NCBI RefSeq assembly: GCF_001707885.1
Contig: NZ_MASS01000033.1
Coordinates: forward strand, 1 to 46,818
DNA length: 46,818 bases
From: Desulfosporosinus cupriresistens
GTDB lineage: Bacteria > Bacillota > Desulfitobacteriia > Desulfitobacteriales > Desulfitobacteriaceae
Reading direction: 5' to 3'
Each line of letters starts with the position of its first letter. Position 1 is the first letter of the stretch. Shown here piece after piece: positions 9,318-17,685 of this stretch. The notes beneath the pieces are model-generated. The model made no database searches. It had not been told where the DNA came from and saw nothing but the letters and a program-made list of their open reading frames with translations. The position numbers and the translations under genes were made by a program.

Positions 9318-9342
9318 TGCTAACACCATTCTTCATTTCAAT

Positions 9343-9368
9343 GGGGACATACCTGTAGGTGTGTCCCC
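9343..9368 (-). other. Second intercistronic hairpin
   Basis: GGGGACATACCT and AGGTGTGTCCCC form a 12-bp stem with one wobble pair, 18-43 nt after the stop of the lipoprotein gene in transcription order. With the neighbouring hairpin it may keep the binding protein more abundant than the membrane components, as is common in ABC importer operons. Confidence 0.6.
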
Positions 9369-9385
9369 TGACCTTGTTCGATCGG

Positions 9386-10519
9386 TTAAGATTTGGGAAT
9401 TGATCCCGATACGCCTTTAACAAACCAATTAATGGAAAGAAGAACATTGTCTGGAGCTTTATCTCCCTCTTTGACTTTCAGTGTGCCGCTTTGATCATAG
9501 ATCGGTCCTGAGAAGGGATCGAATTTTCCATCCATAATATCCTGTTTTTTTGCAGTAACTGTGGCCTGGAAGTCTTTATCAACTTTGTCACTGAAAGGCG
9601 TTATATCAATGATTCCGCCATCTTTAATCCCGCCAAAGTATTGTGTTGATTTCCATGTTTTGGCCATAACTTCCTTAACTACTTGCACGAAATACGGACC
9701 CCAGTTGGATACATCACCAACAAGGATAGAATTGGGTGCAAATTTTGACATATCGGAATCGTGACCAACTGCCAGAACGCCTCTATCTTGAGCTGTCTGA
9801 GCAAACGTCGGCGAGTCGACATGCATCGCTAGCACATCGGCGCCTGCGTCAATCAGACTGTTGGCAGCAGTTTTTTCCGTTGCTGGATCGTTCCAGGAAT
9901 TTGTCCAAACAACCTTAACTTGAACCTTAGGGTTGATCGACTGAGCACCCAGGGTAAAGGCATCGATATTACGGATAACTTCAGGTGTACCGAACGGAGC
10001 AAGAAATCCGAGAACATTGCTCTTTGTGTATTTTCCTGCTACCATACCGGTTAGATACCGGGCTTGATAGTCTCGGTTGAAATATGTGCCTAAATTGGCA
10101 GTAGCTTTGTAACCGCTGCAATGTTCAAAGACAACATCGGGGAACTTCTTAGATACATTAACCATGTAATCCATGTAACCATAGCTGGTACCAATAATGA
10201 TCTTGTTGCCCTTTTGAGCCAGATCTGTGAAAACACGTTCAGCGTCTGCCGTCTCGGGAACGTTTTCAACATAGGTTGTTTCAACGTTCTTCATTTGAGA
10301 TTCGAGATATTTTCTGCCCTGGTCCTGGGCGTAAGTATAACCAAAGTCGCCCACAGGTCCAACATAAACAAACGCAACTTTGATTTTTTCTTCTGTAGCT
10401 GGCTTGCTTGCTTGCTCATTAGTCGATGGCTTGCTTGCTTGGGAGCACCCGCTGAGCAACACCGATAGAATCATAGCAAGGACCAGCGTAAGTACACCGA
10501 TTTTGTTGATTTTTTTCAT
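9386..10519 (-). CDS. BMP-family nucleoside-binding lipoprotein, operon 1
   Basis: A 377-aa substrate-binding lipoprotein of the Bmp/PnrA/NupN family. The signal peptide ends in the lipobox LSGC (Cys25), followed by a Ser/Lys/Glu linker and then VAFVYVGPVGDFGYTYAQD, the family's first strand and ligand loop. GTSYGYMDYM, HCSGYK, ARYLTGMVAGK and AMHVDSPTFAQTAQ are further landmarks. The ATG at 10519 follows GGAGGAGA at ideal spacing; the longer open frame to 10582 is rejected. It is the first gene of importer operon 1, behind a leader of about 240 nt with a possible folded structure and operator. Confidence 0.92.
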   Translation of the reverse strand: MKKINKIGVLTLVLAMILSVLLSGCSQASKPSTNEQASKPATEEKIKVAFVYVGPVGDFGYTYAQDQGRKYLESQMKNVETTYVENVPETADAERVFTDLAQKGNKIIIGTSYGYMDYMVNVSKKFPDVVFEHCSGYKATANLGTYFNRDYQARYLTGMVAGKYTKSNVLGFLAPFGTPEVIRNIDAFTLGAQSINPKVQVKVVWTNSWNDPATEKTAANSLIDAGADVLAMHVDSPTFAQTAQDRGVLAVGHDSDMSKFAPNSILVGDVSNWGPYFVQVVKEVMAKTWKSTQYFGGIKDGGIIDITPFSDKVDKDFQATVTAKKQDIMDGKFDPFSGPIYDQSGTLKVKEGDKAPDNVLLSINWFVKGVSGSIPKS

Positions 10520-10622
10520 AATCTCTCCTCCATTGTATTTATTAGTTTGGGATTTTCTCACATAAATATACCGTTCTTTCATCCCTTCTTTCTGACTGGA
10601 CAGTCTAATTCATTAACGCTTA

Positions 10623-10697
10623 TCCTGGATACCGTCGTCGCTTCCCGATGATTCCCACTTTCAGGCAGATTGTTAGTACAAATTGCCCGATCCAGAA
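10623..10697 (-). ncRNA. Candidate structured leader RNA of importer operon 1
   Basis: In the transcript, TTCTGGAT (10697-10690) can pair with ATCCAGGA (10630-10623), closing a 75-nt segment. Inside it, CGGGCA pairs with TGCCTG to form one hairpin, and TCATCG/CGACGA can form another, giving a possible three-way junction. Size and position recall purine riboswitches, but their conserved junction and loop sequences are absent, so the class is unknown and the fold is only a by-eye proposal. Confidence 0.25.
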
Positions 10698-10755
10698 ACC
10701 CGCAAAACTATTGTAGTAGTTTTTCTCGGGATAATAGACAAGCCGATTTACTCAG

Positions 10756-10785
10756 ATGGTACCTTAGAAAAACGTTTTCTGTCAA
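10756..10785 (-). promoter_or_regulatory. Possible promoter and palindromic operator for importer operon 1
   Basis: TTGACA (10785-10780) and a weak TACCAT (10761-10756) are separated by 18 nt. The spacer holds AGAAAAACGTTTTCT (10766-10780), with 6-bp inverted arms and an AAAACGTTTT core, a form used by LacI/CcpA-type repressors (cre-like but not a full match). An 11-bp inverted repeat also brackets the area: TTTTTCTCGG at about 10718-10728 and its complement at 10838-10848. Confidence 0.4.
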
Positions 10786-10847
10786 GTTTCTCATAATAAA
10801 AAAGAAATCTTCTACTGCTGGTGTCCCTGGTCTATATCCGAGAAAAA

Positions 10848-10862
10848 ATTCTATGAAATAGA
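10848..10862 (-). terminator. Short AU-rich terminator after the XRE-cupin gene
   Basis: Just after the stop codon, TCTAT-ttc-ATAGA is followed by six T on the minus strand. The stem has only 5 bp, so termination would be weak or partial. Confidence 0.3.
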
Positions 10863-10865
10863 CTC

Positions 10866-11402
10866 TTAAAATGCCGGAGGGGTTATAGCCGAAATAAAGA
10901 TCAGATCTTCTGGACCAATGCTCCAAATCTTATGGGGAATACTCGAGAAATAATAGATACTGTCTCCTTCTGCTAAAGTATGAATGTCCTCCCCAATTTG
11001 GATTTTCATCTGTCCCTGTACAACCAAGATGTTCTCTTCTCCGGGATGAGTCAGGGGTTCGTCACAAGTAACGGCACCTGGTTCCAATCGCGCCATCATC
11101 ATCTCCAAACTTCTATTTAAATCGGGAGACAACAATTCAAAGGTAAGATGTGAGTCTGGAAATTTCAAAACCTGACGCTCATTTTTCCTCACAACTGGGC
11201 TTGATTTGGCTTCATCCATCAAAAAGTAAAATATGGGCACGTCGAGGGCATGGGCAATTCTTCTTAAAGAAGTGATTGAGGGATCCGTAAGGTCCCGCTC
11301 TACTTGGCTCAAAAAACCTTGCGTCACCCCGGTCCTTTCTGCCAAATCCTTTAGGGTCAGTTGCTTCTCCATTCTTTTAGTGCGGATTTTTTCACCCAGC
11401 AT
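10866..11402 (-). CDS. XRE-family regulator with C-terminal cupin domain
   Basis: A 178-aa transcription factor. Residues 1-60 are a Cro/C1-type helix-turn-helix (GEKIRTKRMEKQLTLKDLAE, then GVTQGFLSQVERDLTDPSI). Residues about 105-178 are a cupin (HPGEENILVVQGQMKIQIG, IPHKIW), which in such proteins senses a small ligand. It lies 40 nt after importer 2 and upstream of importer 1, so it probably controls one or both in response to a purine or related compound (inference). The ATG at 11402 is chosen over the GTG at 11405 for better spacing from GAGTGG. Confidence 0.88.
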   Translation of the reverse strand: MLGEKIRTKRMEKQLTLKDLAERTGVTQGFLSQVERDLTDPSITSLRRIAHALDVPIFYFLMDEAKSSPVVRKNERQVLKFPDSHLTFELLSPDLNRSLEMMMARLEPGAVTCDEPLTHPGEENILVVQGQMKIQIGEDIHTLAEGDSIYYFSSIPHKIWSIGPEDLIFISAITPPAF

Positions 11403-11442
11403 CACTTACCACTCTTTCCACAAGTTCGCACCGTAAGCAAGA

Positions 11443-12954
11443 TTACTCAACAATACCGGCCATCAAAAGACCCATTACCCGTTCGTCTGTTTCCTCTACT
11501 GGCATAACCTTCATAATTTTCCCTTCGTAAAGCACTGCTATACGATCGCAAATACTTGTCAATTCCTCTAGGTCCTCGGAGATCAACAACACTCCAATGC
11601 CGTTTCTGCGAGCTTCCAAGAGCTTACTATGCAAGTATTCTGTTGCCCCGATGTCCACTCCGCGTGTCGGATAAGCTGCCACTAAGGCCACAGGATTTCG
11701 GGTTATTTCCCTAGCCAAAATTACCCGCTGGATATTGCCACCCGACAACCTGCCTGTAGGAGTTTCTAAGCTAGGAGTTTTAATGCCATATTTCTCTACC
11801 AAAGACGAACTGTGGGACATAATCACTCGGTTTTGCAGGAGAGAACGCTTGGCAAACGGGGGTTGGTGATGATCCTTTAAAATTAGGTTCTCCCAGATAC
11901 TAAAGGAAGGAATGGTCCCCACGTGAAGCCGGTCCTCCGGGATATAACCCAGACCCTGTTCAATAATTCTAGCTGGCGCCATTTTTGTGCTTTCTTTGCC
12001 ATTTAAAACTATTTTTCCTTTACTTACTTTTCTTAGCCCGCCGATTACCTCGGCAAGTTCTTTTTGCCCATTGCCTGAAACTCCGGCAATTCCCAAGATC
12101 TCCCCTTCGCGGATAGTAAGTGAAACTCCGGCCAAAGCATCTGTCCCCATATCTCCTTTGGCGAAAACATCTTGAAGTTCTAAAATAGCTTTGCCTGGAG
12201 AAAACTCGCTATCCCTTCGACAGGGAGCCATGTCCCTTCCGACCATCAGTCGTGCCAGAGCTTCCTGGGAAGTTTCCAAGGTGTTGACGTCTGCACAAAC
12301 CTGACCGTCCCTAAGTACGGTCACTCTATCACTAATTGCCATAACTTCATTTAATTTATGGCTAATCAAGATGATTGAGTTTCCCTGATTAGACATGTTT
12401 TTGAGCAACAAAATTAACTCATTCGATTCCTGGGGAGTGAGGACCGCTGTAGGTTCATCAAGAATCAGCAGGTTAGCACCCCGATAAAGCGCTTTGACAA
12501 TTTCGACGCGCTGTTGTTCACCTACACTCAACTGCCAAACATAGGCATCGAGATTAATCGCTAAACCATACTTGTCCGTTATTTCTTGAACTTGTTTTTT
12601 TGCGGTTTTTAAGTCCACTAAGAATGTCTTAGATAGCCCTAAGATGACATTTTCACATACAGTAAGGGTGGGAACCAGCATAAAATGCTGGTGTACCATC
12701 CCGATCCCAAGTTGAATGGCCTCACTGGGAGAGTTTATCTTTACCGTCTTGCCGTTAAGCGAGATATTACCTGCATCAGGTTGGTAAAGACCGTAAAGGA
12801 TATTCATCAGAGTTGTTTTGCCTGCTCCATTTTCACCCAGAATAGCAAGTACCTCACCTGCATCTAAGTGGATATTCACATTATTATTGCTTAGAACACC
12901 AGGAAAACGTTTAGTGATTCCATGCATTTCTAGGTGTTGGATCTTTTCAACCAT
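11443..12954 (-). CDS. Nucleoside ABC transporter ATP-binding protein, operon 2
   Basis: A 503-aa tandem ATPase related to the one at 7743-9263. Domain 1 is complete: Walker A GENGAGKTT, MVHQHF, signature LSVGEQQR, LLILDEPTAVL. Domain 2 has a degenerate Walker A (GVSGNGQKEL), signature LSGGNIQR, then ALVAAYPTRGVDIGA. The ATG at 12954 lies 13 nt after the stop of the lipoprotein gene, behind GGGTGAG. This is the last structural gene of importer 2. Here the ATPase follows the permeases and lipoprotein, the reverse of operon 1, so the two sets are not a simple recent tandem duplication. Confidence 0.92.
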   Translation of the reverse strand: MVEKIQHLEMHGITKRFPGVLSNNNVNIHLDAGEVLAILGENGAGKTTLMNILYGLYQPDAGNISLNGKTVKINSPSEAIQLGIGMVHQHFMLVPTLTVCENVILGLSKTFLVDLKTAKKQVQEITDKYGLAINLDAYVWQLSVGEQQRVEIVKALYRGANLLILDEPTAVLTPQESNELILLLKNMSNQGNSIILISHKLNEVMAISDRVTVLRDGQVCADVNTLETSQEALARLMVGRDMAPCRRDSEFSPGKAILELQDVFAKGDMGTDALAGVSLTIREGEILGIAGVSGNGQKELAEVIGGLRKVSKGKIVLNGKESTKMAPARIIEQGLGYIPEDRLHVGTIPSFSIWENLILKDHHQPPFAKRSLLQNRVIMSHSSSLVEKYGIKTPSLETPTGRLSGGNIQRVILAREITRNPVALVAAYPTRGVDIGATEYLHSKLLEARRNGIGVLLISEDLEELTSICDRIAVLYEGKIMKVMPVEETDERVMGLLMAGIVE

Positions 12955-12967
12955 GTATACTCACCCA

Positions 12968-13999
12968 TTATTTCTTAGGTAATTCCACCTTTAATTTGCC
13001 GCTAATAATGTCTTGTTTCGCTTGTTCTACAGCGGCTTTTGCTTCCACGGGAATCTTGTCAGCCAGTTTTTCATTGTATTTTAACTCAATCGTTCCGTCG
13101 GCAAAAGTCAAGGTAAGGTGTTGTCCACCTAGAATTCCTTGTTTTCTCAAGTCAATAATTTTGGTTACGATCTTTTCCCAGTTATATGCTTGGGCTGCTA
13201 AAACAGTATCAGGAGCGACACTGCTTTGATCCATATCCGTGGAAAGCCAGTATTTGCCCTTGTTCTCTGCAACGGCTCGCATTGCTCCTACGGCCTGCTG
13301 CGAGGAACCAGTAAGGATGTCAGCACCTGCACTCATTTGAGTTTTGGCCAGATTGCCCGCTCCTACAATATCATTAAAAGAGCCCGTATAGGCAATACGT
13401 GTTTTGACATCGGCTTTTCCTTTAGCAACGCCCTGTTGGACACCAGAATTGAACTTAACTGCATCTCCTGATTCTACAGGGCCAACAATTCCGACAATGC
13501 CTGATTTAGTTGTCATGGCTGCCAGCATACCTAACAGATAACCACCATCTTGGGCTTGTGGGTCGTAGGCAAAAATATTCGGTGCAGTCTCAAAGCCACT
13601 GCCATAGGCAAAGGTTGTCTTAGGGAAGTCCTTGGCGATATCCATTAATACGCTTTGATACTGGGAACCGTGGGCAATGATAATATCATACCCTTGGGTT
13701 GCATATTGACGTATAGCTGCTCCCGCATCCACTGCACTACCCAGCTTTTCGCTAGTTACAACCTCCACCTTGTCTTTACCCATGGTTTTTTGAACTGCTT
13801 TCAAACCTTCTACCATGGACTGACACCAGGCTAGATCATCAACCGTAGCTGGGAGTACAAGAGCGATGCGAACTTTTTCCGCTTTTGCCTGCGGGGCTGT
13901 CTCAGCAGTCTTACTGGCGTCGGTGGTGTTGGTACCACAGCCAGCTGTGAAGGCCAACAGAGTCAAGACGGCCAACATTAAAGATAGTACCTTTTTCAT
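12968..13999 (-). CDS. BMP-family nucleoside-binding lipoprotein, operon 2
   Basis: A 343-aa binding protein with a lipoprotein signal (FTAGC, Cys21), a Thr/Ala-rich linker and the Bmp/PnrA fold: VRIALVLPATVDDLAWCQSM, IIAHGSQYQSVLMD, YGSGFETAPN, GYLLGMLAAM, GSSQQAVGAM. It is quite different from the operon 1 lipoprotein, with shorter spacing and different ligand-loop residues (DDLAW versus GDFGY), so the two importers probably prefer different substrates. The ATG follows a strong GGAGGAG. It is transcribed after the two permeases, with a GTTCG-rich repeat in the gap between. Confidence 0.9.
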   Translation of the reverse strand: MKKVLSLMLAVLTLLAFTAGCGTNTTDASKTAETAPQAKAEKVRIALVLPATVDDLAWCQSMVEGLKAVQKTMGKDKVEVVTSEKLGSAVDAGAAIRQYATQGYDIIIAHGSQYQSVLMDIAKDFPKTTFAYGSGFETAPNIFAYDPQAQDGGYLLGMLAAMTTKSGIVGIVGPVESGDAVKFNSGVQQGVAKGKADVKTRIAYTGSFNDIVGAGNLAKTQMSAGADILTGSSQQAVGAMRAVAENKGKYWLSTDMDQSSVAPDTVLAAQAYNWEKIVTKIIDLRKQGILGGQHLTLTFADGTIELKYNEKLADKIPVEAKAAVEQAKQDIISGKLKVELPKK

Positions 14000-14046
14000 T
14001 TTTTCTCCTCCTTCAATTTCTCTCTAAAAACTAAACCATTGTTTTC

Positions 14047-14104
14047 GTAGTTCGTCGTTCGAAGATCCAGTATCGTGCATCGAACTTCGCGCATCGAACA
14101 TCGC
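14047..14104. repeat. GTTCG/CATCGAA-rich intergenic repeat, copy A
   Basis: The segment is built of GTTCGT and its complement-like CATCGAAC units and can fold on itself. It shares CGTAGTTCGT and the 15-mer GTGCATCGAACTTCG with a longer copy in the leuA leader (19311-19395). Here it separates the permease stop (14109) from the lipoprotein start (13999). Such short palindromic repeats are typical of dispersed intergenic elements. Confidence 0.6.
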
Positions 14105-14108
14105 TATA

Positions 14109-15044
14109 TTAACCTCTGGTTCCGCGCTGAAAGGGTTTACCCAGTGCCGCTGGGGCCCAAACCCGCCCAAAGGAGATTGCCAAGGCAACTATGGTTACCA
14201 CGTAAGGTAAAATAACGGCTAGTTCGTAGGGAAAGTTAATTCCTAACACTTGCACCATGCTCTGAAAAGAATCAGCCATACTGAACAAGAGAGAACCTAA
14301 GAGAATCCCCCAAGGACTCCAGCGACCAAAATAAACTAAAGCAATGGCAATAAACCCCCTGCCAGCCGTGATATTATCTGCATACATATTGGCCTGACCA
14401 ATGGTTAAGAAGGCCCCAGCTAGACCCGCTAGCATACTGCCGACAATCAAACACTCGTATCTGATACGTACTACATTCACTCCCAAGGTATCAGCTGCCT
14501 CAGGTTTGTTGCCCACAGCCCGCACATTAAGGCCCCAACTCGTCTTATAAAGTATAAAACCCGACAACGGCACCAACGCTAAAGCTGTATAAACTAGTAT
14601 GTTTTGGTTGAAAAATATCGGACCCAGAAATGGAATATTGCTTAGAAGAGGAATCTTAACCTCCCTCAAGCCGTTGATCGACGTGATTCCTCCCACGTAC
14701 AGGCGGTATAATAAACCAGACAGACCCCAACCAAACATGTAAAGTCCTATGCCACTAATTCCCTGTTCAGCCTTAAAGGTTACGCTGACCAGCGCCATCA
14801 ACAAACCCATTAACGCTCCTATGATTAGGCTAGCAATGATGCCTAGTAAAGGGCTTCCCAAATGCAGAGTAGCAAAGAATCCTGCAAAGGCACCCATCAT
14901 CATGATTCCTTCCACCCCTAGGTTGTAGACCCCTGAGCGTTGGGTGAACATCTCCCCCAAAGCTGCCAAAAGATATGGTGTAGCTAAACGGATTCCAGTA
15001 GCTAGTATACTGATGATAATAGCGGAATTCATGACACCTTCCAT
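14109..15044 (-). CDS. Nucleoside ABC transporter permease, operon 2 (NupQ-like)
   Basis: A 311-aa polytopic permease of the BPD_transp_2 family, equivalent to the one at 5743-6675. GEMFTQRSGVYNLGVEGIM at about residue 30 and GNKPEAADTLGVN in the coupling loop are the family marks. It starts 2 nt after the stop of the partner permease, so translation is coupled. A second in-frame ATG (MNSAIIIS) four codons later is also possible. Confidence 0.9.
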   Translation of the reverse strand: MEGVMNSAIIISILATGIRLATPYLLAALGEMFTQRSGVYNLGVEGIMMMGAFAGFFATLHLGSPLLGIIASLIIGALMGLLMALVSVTFKAEQGISGIGLYMFGWGLSGLLYRLYVGGITSINGLREVKIPLLSNIPFLGPIFFNQNILVYTALALVPLSGFILYKTSWGLNVRAVGNKPEAADTLGVNVVRIRYECLIVGSMLAGLAGAFLTIGQANMYADNITAGRGFIAIALVYFGRWSPWGILLGSLLFSMADSFQSMVQVLGINFPYELAVILPYVVTIVALAISFGRVWAPAALGKPFQRGTRG

Positions 15045-15046
15045 TA

Positions 15047-16150
15047 TTACTTGCCACCTTCCCCGTTAACTTTTTGTCCAAATATCTTTGCCTTTAAATG
15101 GGTTAGGAAGCTTGGATTCTTTAAAAAATAATCACTTGATACCACGAACAAGACGACTAGTCCTTGGATCACCATAATCATGGCTGCTGGAATATTTACA
15201 GCCCTTTGCATCATATCAGCTCCTAAAAGCAGGGCGCCGAACAGCACTGCAGCTGGAATAGTACCCAATGGATGCAAGCGACCAAAAAGGGCAGCAACAA
15301 TACCGCTAAACCCGTAACCTGCAGATATACCTTCAATGGCGCGGTGATGAACCCCTGTCACCTCAACTGCACCTGCCAGTCCAGCCATTCCTCCAGCGAG
15401 AGCCATAGCTAAAATCAAGTACCATTCCACTTTAATACCAGCGTAGCGAGCGGCCTCAGGTCCAGCACCAACTGCCCGCATACGATATCCGATACTGGTG
15501 CGCCACAAAAAGACATAAACCAATACCGCCAAGAAAAGTGCGAAAATCAGACCTGAATGCAGCCTGGTCCCTGGGATAAGCCGACTGAGCCAGATCTGTT
15601 GAGGGATTGAAGCTGTTTGTGGCACACCCGTACCATAAGATACCTCTTTTGGGTCGATTAACGGTCCACGTATAAGAAACAGATATAATTGTAAGGCAAT
15701 CTGATTTAGCATCACTGTACTAAGAATTTCATTGACGGCTAAGCGCGCCTTTAACCAACCAGCAATCCCTCCCCATACGGCGCCACTTAATCCACCCACC
15801 AGAAATACCAAGGGGAGCAAGAGTACCGCTGGCATATCTGGCAAGGATACAGCTAATGCCGCCGCTCCGATCGCTCCGGCCAGAATCTGGCCTTCAGCAC
15901 CAATGTTGATAATCCCACTACGAAAAGAAATAACAATCCCTAACCCCACCAAAAGCAAAGGGACTGTCCGTACAAGGGTCTCTGTGATCCCGAATTTGTC
16001 ACTGATCGGCCCTGTAAACATCACTTCGTAAGCTTTTAACGGGTCCGACTTTGCAAGAATGAGAAATACTGCGCCGATTAGGAGTGCCCCTACCAAAGCG
16101 GCAAGCAACACTATGATTTGTATTAAGACCCCTCTAAATCGTGAACTCAA
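15047..16150 (-). CDS. Nucleoside ABC transporter permease, operon 2 (NupP-like)
   Basis: A 367-aa membrane permease and first gene of importer operon 2. Landmarks are AKSDPLKAYEVMFTGPISDK, FRSGIINIGAEGQILAGA, GAGPEAARYAGI and HHRAIEGISAGYGFSGIV. It starts with TTG at 16150. A stop codon sits directly upstream in frame, so no longer form exists, and GGATGGAG lies about 10 nt before. The leader is short, with a TATAAT box at 16179-16184 on the minus strand but no good -35, so an activator may be needed, for instance the LysR-type protein encoded upstream (inference). Confidence 0.9.
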   Translation of the reverse strand: MSSRFRGVLIQIIVLLAALVGALLIGAVFLILAKSDPLKAYEVMFTGPISDKFGITETLVRTVPLLLVGLGIVISFRSGIINIGAEGQILAGAIGAAALAVSLPDMPAVLLLPLVFLVGGLSGAVWGGIAGWLKARLAVNEILSTVMLNQIALQLYLFLIRGPLIDPKEVSYGTGVPQTASIPQQIWLSRLIPGTRLHSGLIFALFLAVLVYVFLWRTSIGYRMRAVGAGPEAARYAGIKVEWYLILAMALAGGMAGLAGAVEVTGVHHRAIEGISAGYGFSGIVAALFGRLHPLGTIPAAVLFGALLLGADMMQRAVNIPAAMIMVIQGLVVLFVVSSDYFLKNPSFLTHLKAKIFGQKVNGEGGK

Positions 16151-16178
16151 CTATATACAACTCCATCCTTTAGTGAAA

Positions 16179-16184
16179 ATTATA
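16179..16184 (-). promoter_or_regulatory. Possible -10 box of importer operon 2
   Basis: A perfect TATAAT on the minus strand, about 28 nt before the TTG start. No matching -35 hexamer was found at 16-18 nt. Confidence 0.35.
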
Positions 16185-16256
16185 ATTTGTATTTCGAGAA
16201 GGGACCTTCCAGAAAGTATGGAACGAAGAGTTATACTTTTCTGACAAGTATAAAAA

Positions 16257-16290
16257 AAGCTTTCTAGAGATTAAAATCTCCAGAAAGCTT
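16257..16290 (-). terminator. Rho-independent terminator of the LysR gene
   Basis: AAGCTTTCT and AGAAAGCTT form a 9-bp stem, extended by GAGAT/ATCTC inside. On the minus strand the hairpin runs straight into seven T. It separates the LysR gene (stop at 16436) from importer operon 2. Confidence 0.85.
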
Positions 16291-16435
16291 CATTGCTCAA
16301 TACTTGGACTTGCCTACATTATATTACCTATATTAAAATATTGCAATGATTTCTTAGTGTGAGTAAATTTCCGCAAAAGAAATTCTCTATTGTTAAACAT
16401 TTATCTTAATTCCCAGGGTCACAATACACCGTGCC

Positions 16436-17377
16436 CTACTCAAGATTCTCTAATTCATTATAATCTTTACTCAAAACATCCGCTAGCAATCTGTGATCAT
16501 GGAGTAAGTCAATTAAAATGCGCTCATCTTTAGTTTGGGTGGCTCGAGCATTGGTAAGAATACTTAGAGGCCGATAAATGGGAGCATCTTGAATTTTCAA
16601 GCTTTTAAATATCTTTCTGTCACCTACTCGGCTAACAGTCAAAGAAGAAATAATGGTAATTCCAAGTCCTGCTGAAACAAGTTGTTTGATTGCTTGTGTA
16701 CTTCCCAGTTCCATCGATATATTTAATTGATCCGGATCAAGCCCTCTCTCTTTAAGGGCCATCTCCATTACCCTGCGGGTCCCAGAACCATCTTCACGAG
16801 TCACCAAACGCTCGTGAGGAAGTTCGGCTAAGGTAATACTATTCCTTGACGCCCAGGGATGGAAATAAGGAATCACAACTACCAACTCATCTTCCCAGAA
16901 ACTCTCCACATTAAGATCCTTATGCTGAGGAACCGGCCCCTCTATCAGACCAATATGCATCTTCTTCTCCAAAACATCTTGAGAAATTGATTCTGTATTG
17001 GCGATTTTTACTTTAAAGTCCACGTCTGGGTGAGTCTTATACAAAAATGCCAAAATATTAGGAAGGATATATTCTCCGATCGTTAAAGTCGCGCCAAGCT
17101 GAATCAGTCCTCTCTGATTTAGTGCAAGAGCGCTGATCTGCTCTTTAGCATTTGTAAGCAGGTCTAAGACGCTTCGAACATGGGCATAGAAAATCTGACC
17201 TTCTTTAGTCAAAGTAACTCCTTTATTAGTACGATCAAAAAAACGAGCACCATACTGATTCTCCAGATTCTGAATCTGCAAACTAATACTGGGTTGACTC
17301 ATGTGGAGCTTCTTCGCTGACAATGTAATGTTTTTGGTTTCTGCAACATCTTTGAACACAAGAAAATGTTGTTCCAT
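16436..17377 (-). CDS. LysR-family transcriptional regulator
   Basis: A 313-aa LysR-type regulator. The N-terminal winged helix-turn-helix is clear (VFKDVAETKNITLSAKKLHM, then SQPSISLQIQNLENQYGARFF), followed by a linker helix and a type 2 periplasmic-binding-like effector domain from about residue 90 (LGATLTIGEYILPNILAFL, VTREDGSGTRRVME, SAGLGITIIS). The sequence resembles the CysL/YeiE-like branch, but the ligand cannot be told. It is monocistronic with its own terminator and lies upstream of importer operon 2 in the same direction. The ATG at 17377 follows GGGAGATATATC. Confidence 0.9.
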   Translation of the reverse strand: MEQHFLVFKDVAETKNITLSAKKLHMSQPSISLQIQNLENQYGARFFDRTNKGVTLTKEGQIFYAHVRSVLDLLTNAKEQISALALNQRGLIQLGATLTIGEYILPNILAFLYKTHPDVDFKVKIANTESISQDVLEKKMHIGLIEGPVPQHKDLNVESFWEDELVVVIPYFHPWASRNSITLAELPHERLVTREDGSGTRRVMEMALKERGLDPDQLNISMELGSTQAIKQLVSAGLGITIISSLTVSRVGDRKIFKSLKIQDAPIYRPLSILTNARATQTKDERILIDLLHDHRLLADVLSKDYNELENLE

Positions 17378-17685
17378 GATGATATATCTCCCTTCGTAGC
17401 CCCCTATATCTCTTGAATAGCGCTCTTAATTTACGCTATAATCTATCTATGCAATAGTATATTAACTTGTTCCTATTATTTTCGCCGGATATTTCGCTTT
17501 TCCTTCAATTTATAAATTTATATTTTGAAAAATTATACAAATGCACCCTCATTACTTTTAAACAGTATTATTTTTCATCTTACGAAAATACCCGATTATT
17601 AAAACCTTGCATCTCTTCCCTAATAAGGATAGAAATGCAAGGTTTTTAAGCTAAGTCCCTGTTTGGTTTATATGGGTTTCTTCTA
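17378..17685. other. Gap between leuA and the LysR gene
   Basis: Apart from the leuA terminator (17601-17645) it is AT-rich sequence. It must hold the LysR promoter, but no clear hexamer pair was found. A 60-codon plus-strand frame here has no ribosome binding site and was rejected. Confidence 0.4.
17601..17645 (-). terminator. Terminator of leuA
   Basis: AAAACCTTGCAT pairs with ATGCAAGGTTTT (12 bp) across a 21-nt loop, with A/T tails on both sides. It stops leuA transcription about 40 nt after its stop codon, so leuA is monocistronic here. Confidence 0.8.

Noticed and set aside
10623..10697. Known purine (guanine/adenine) riboswitch in the importer 1 leader
   Set aside because: Size and context fit, but the conserved junction and loop sequences are absent, so only an unclassified structure is proposed.
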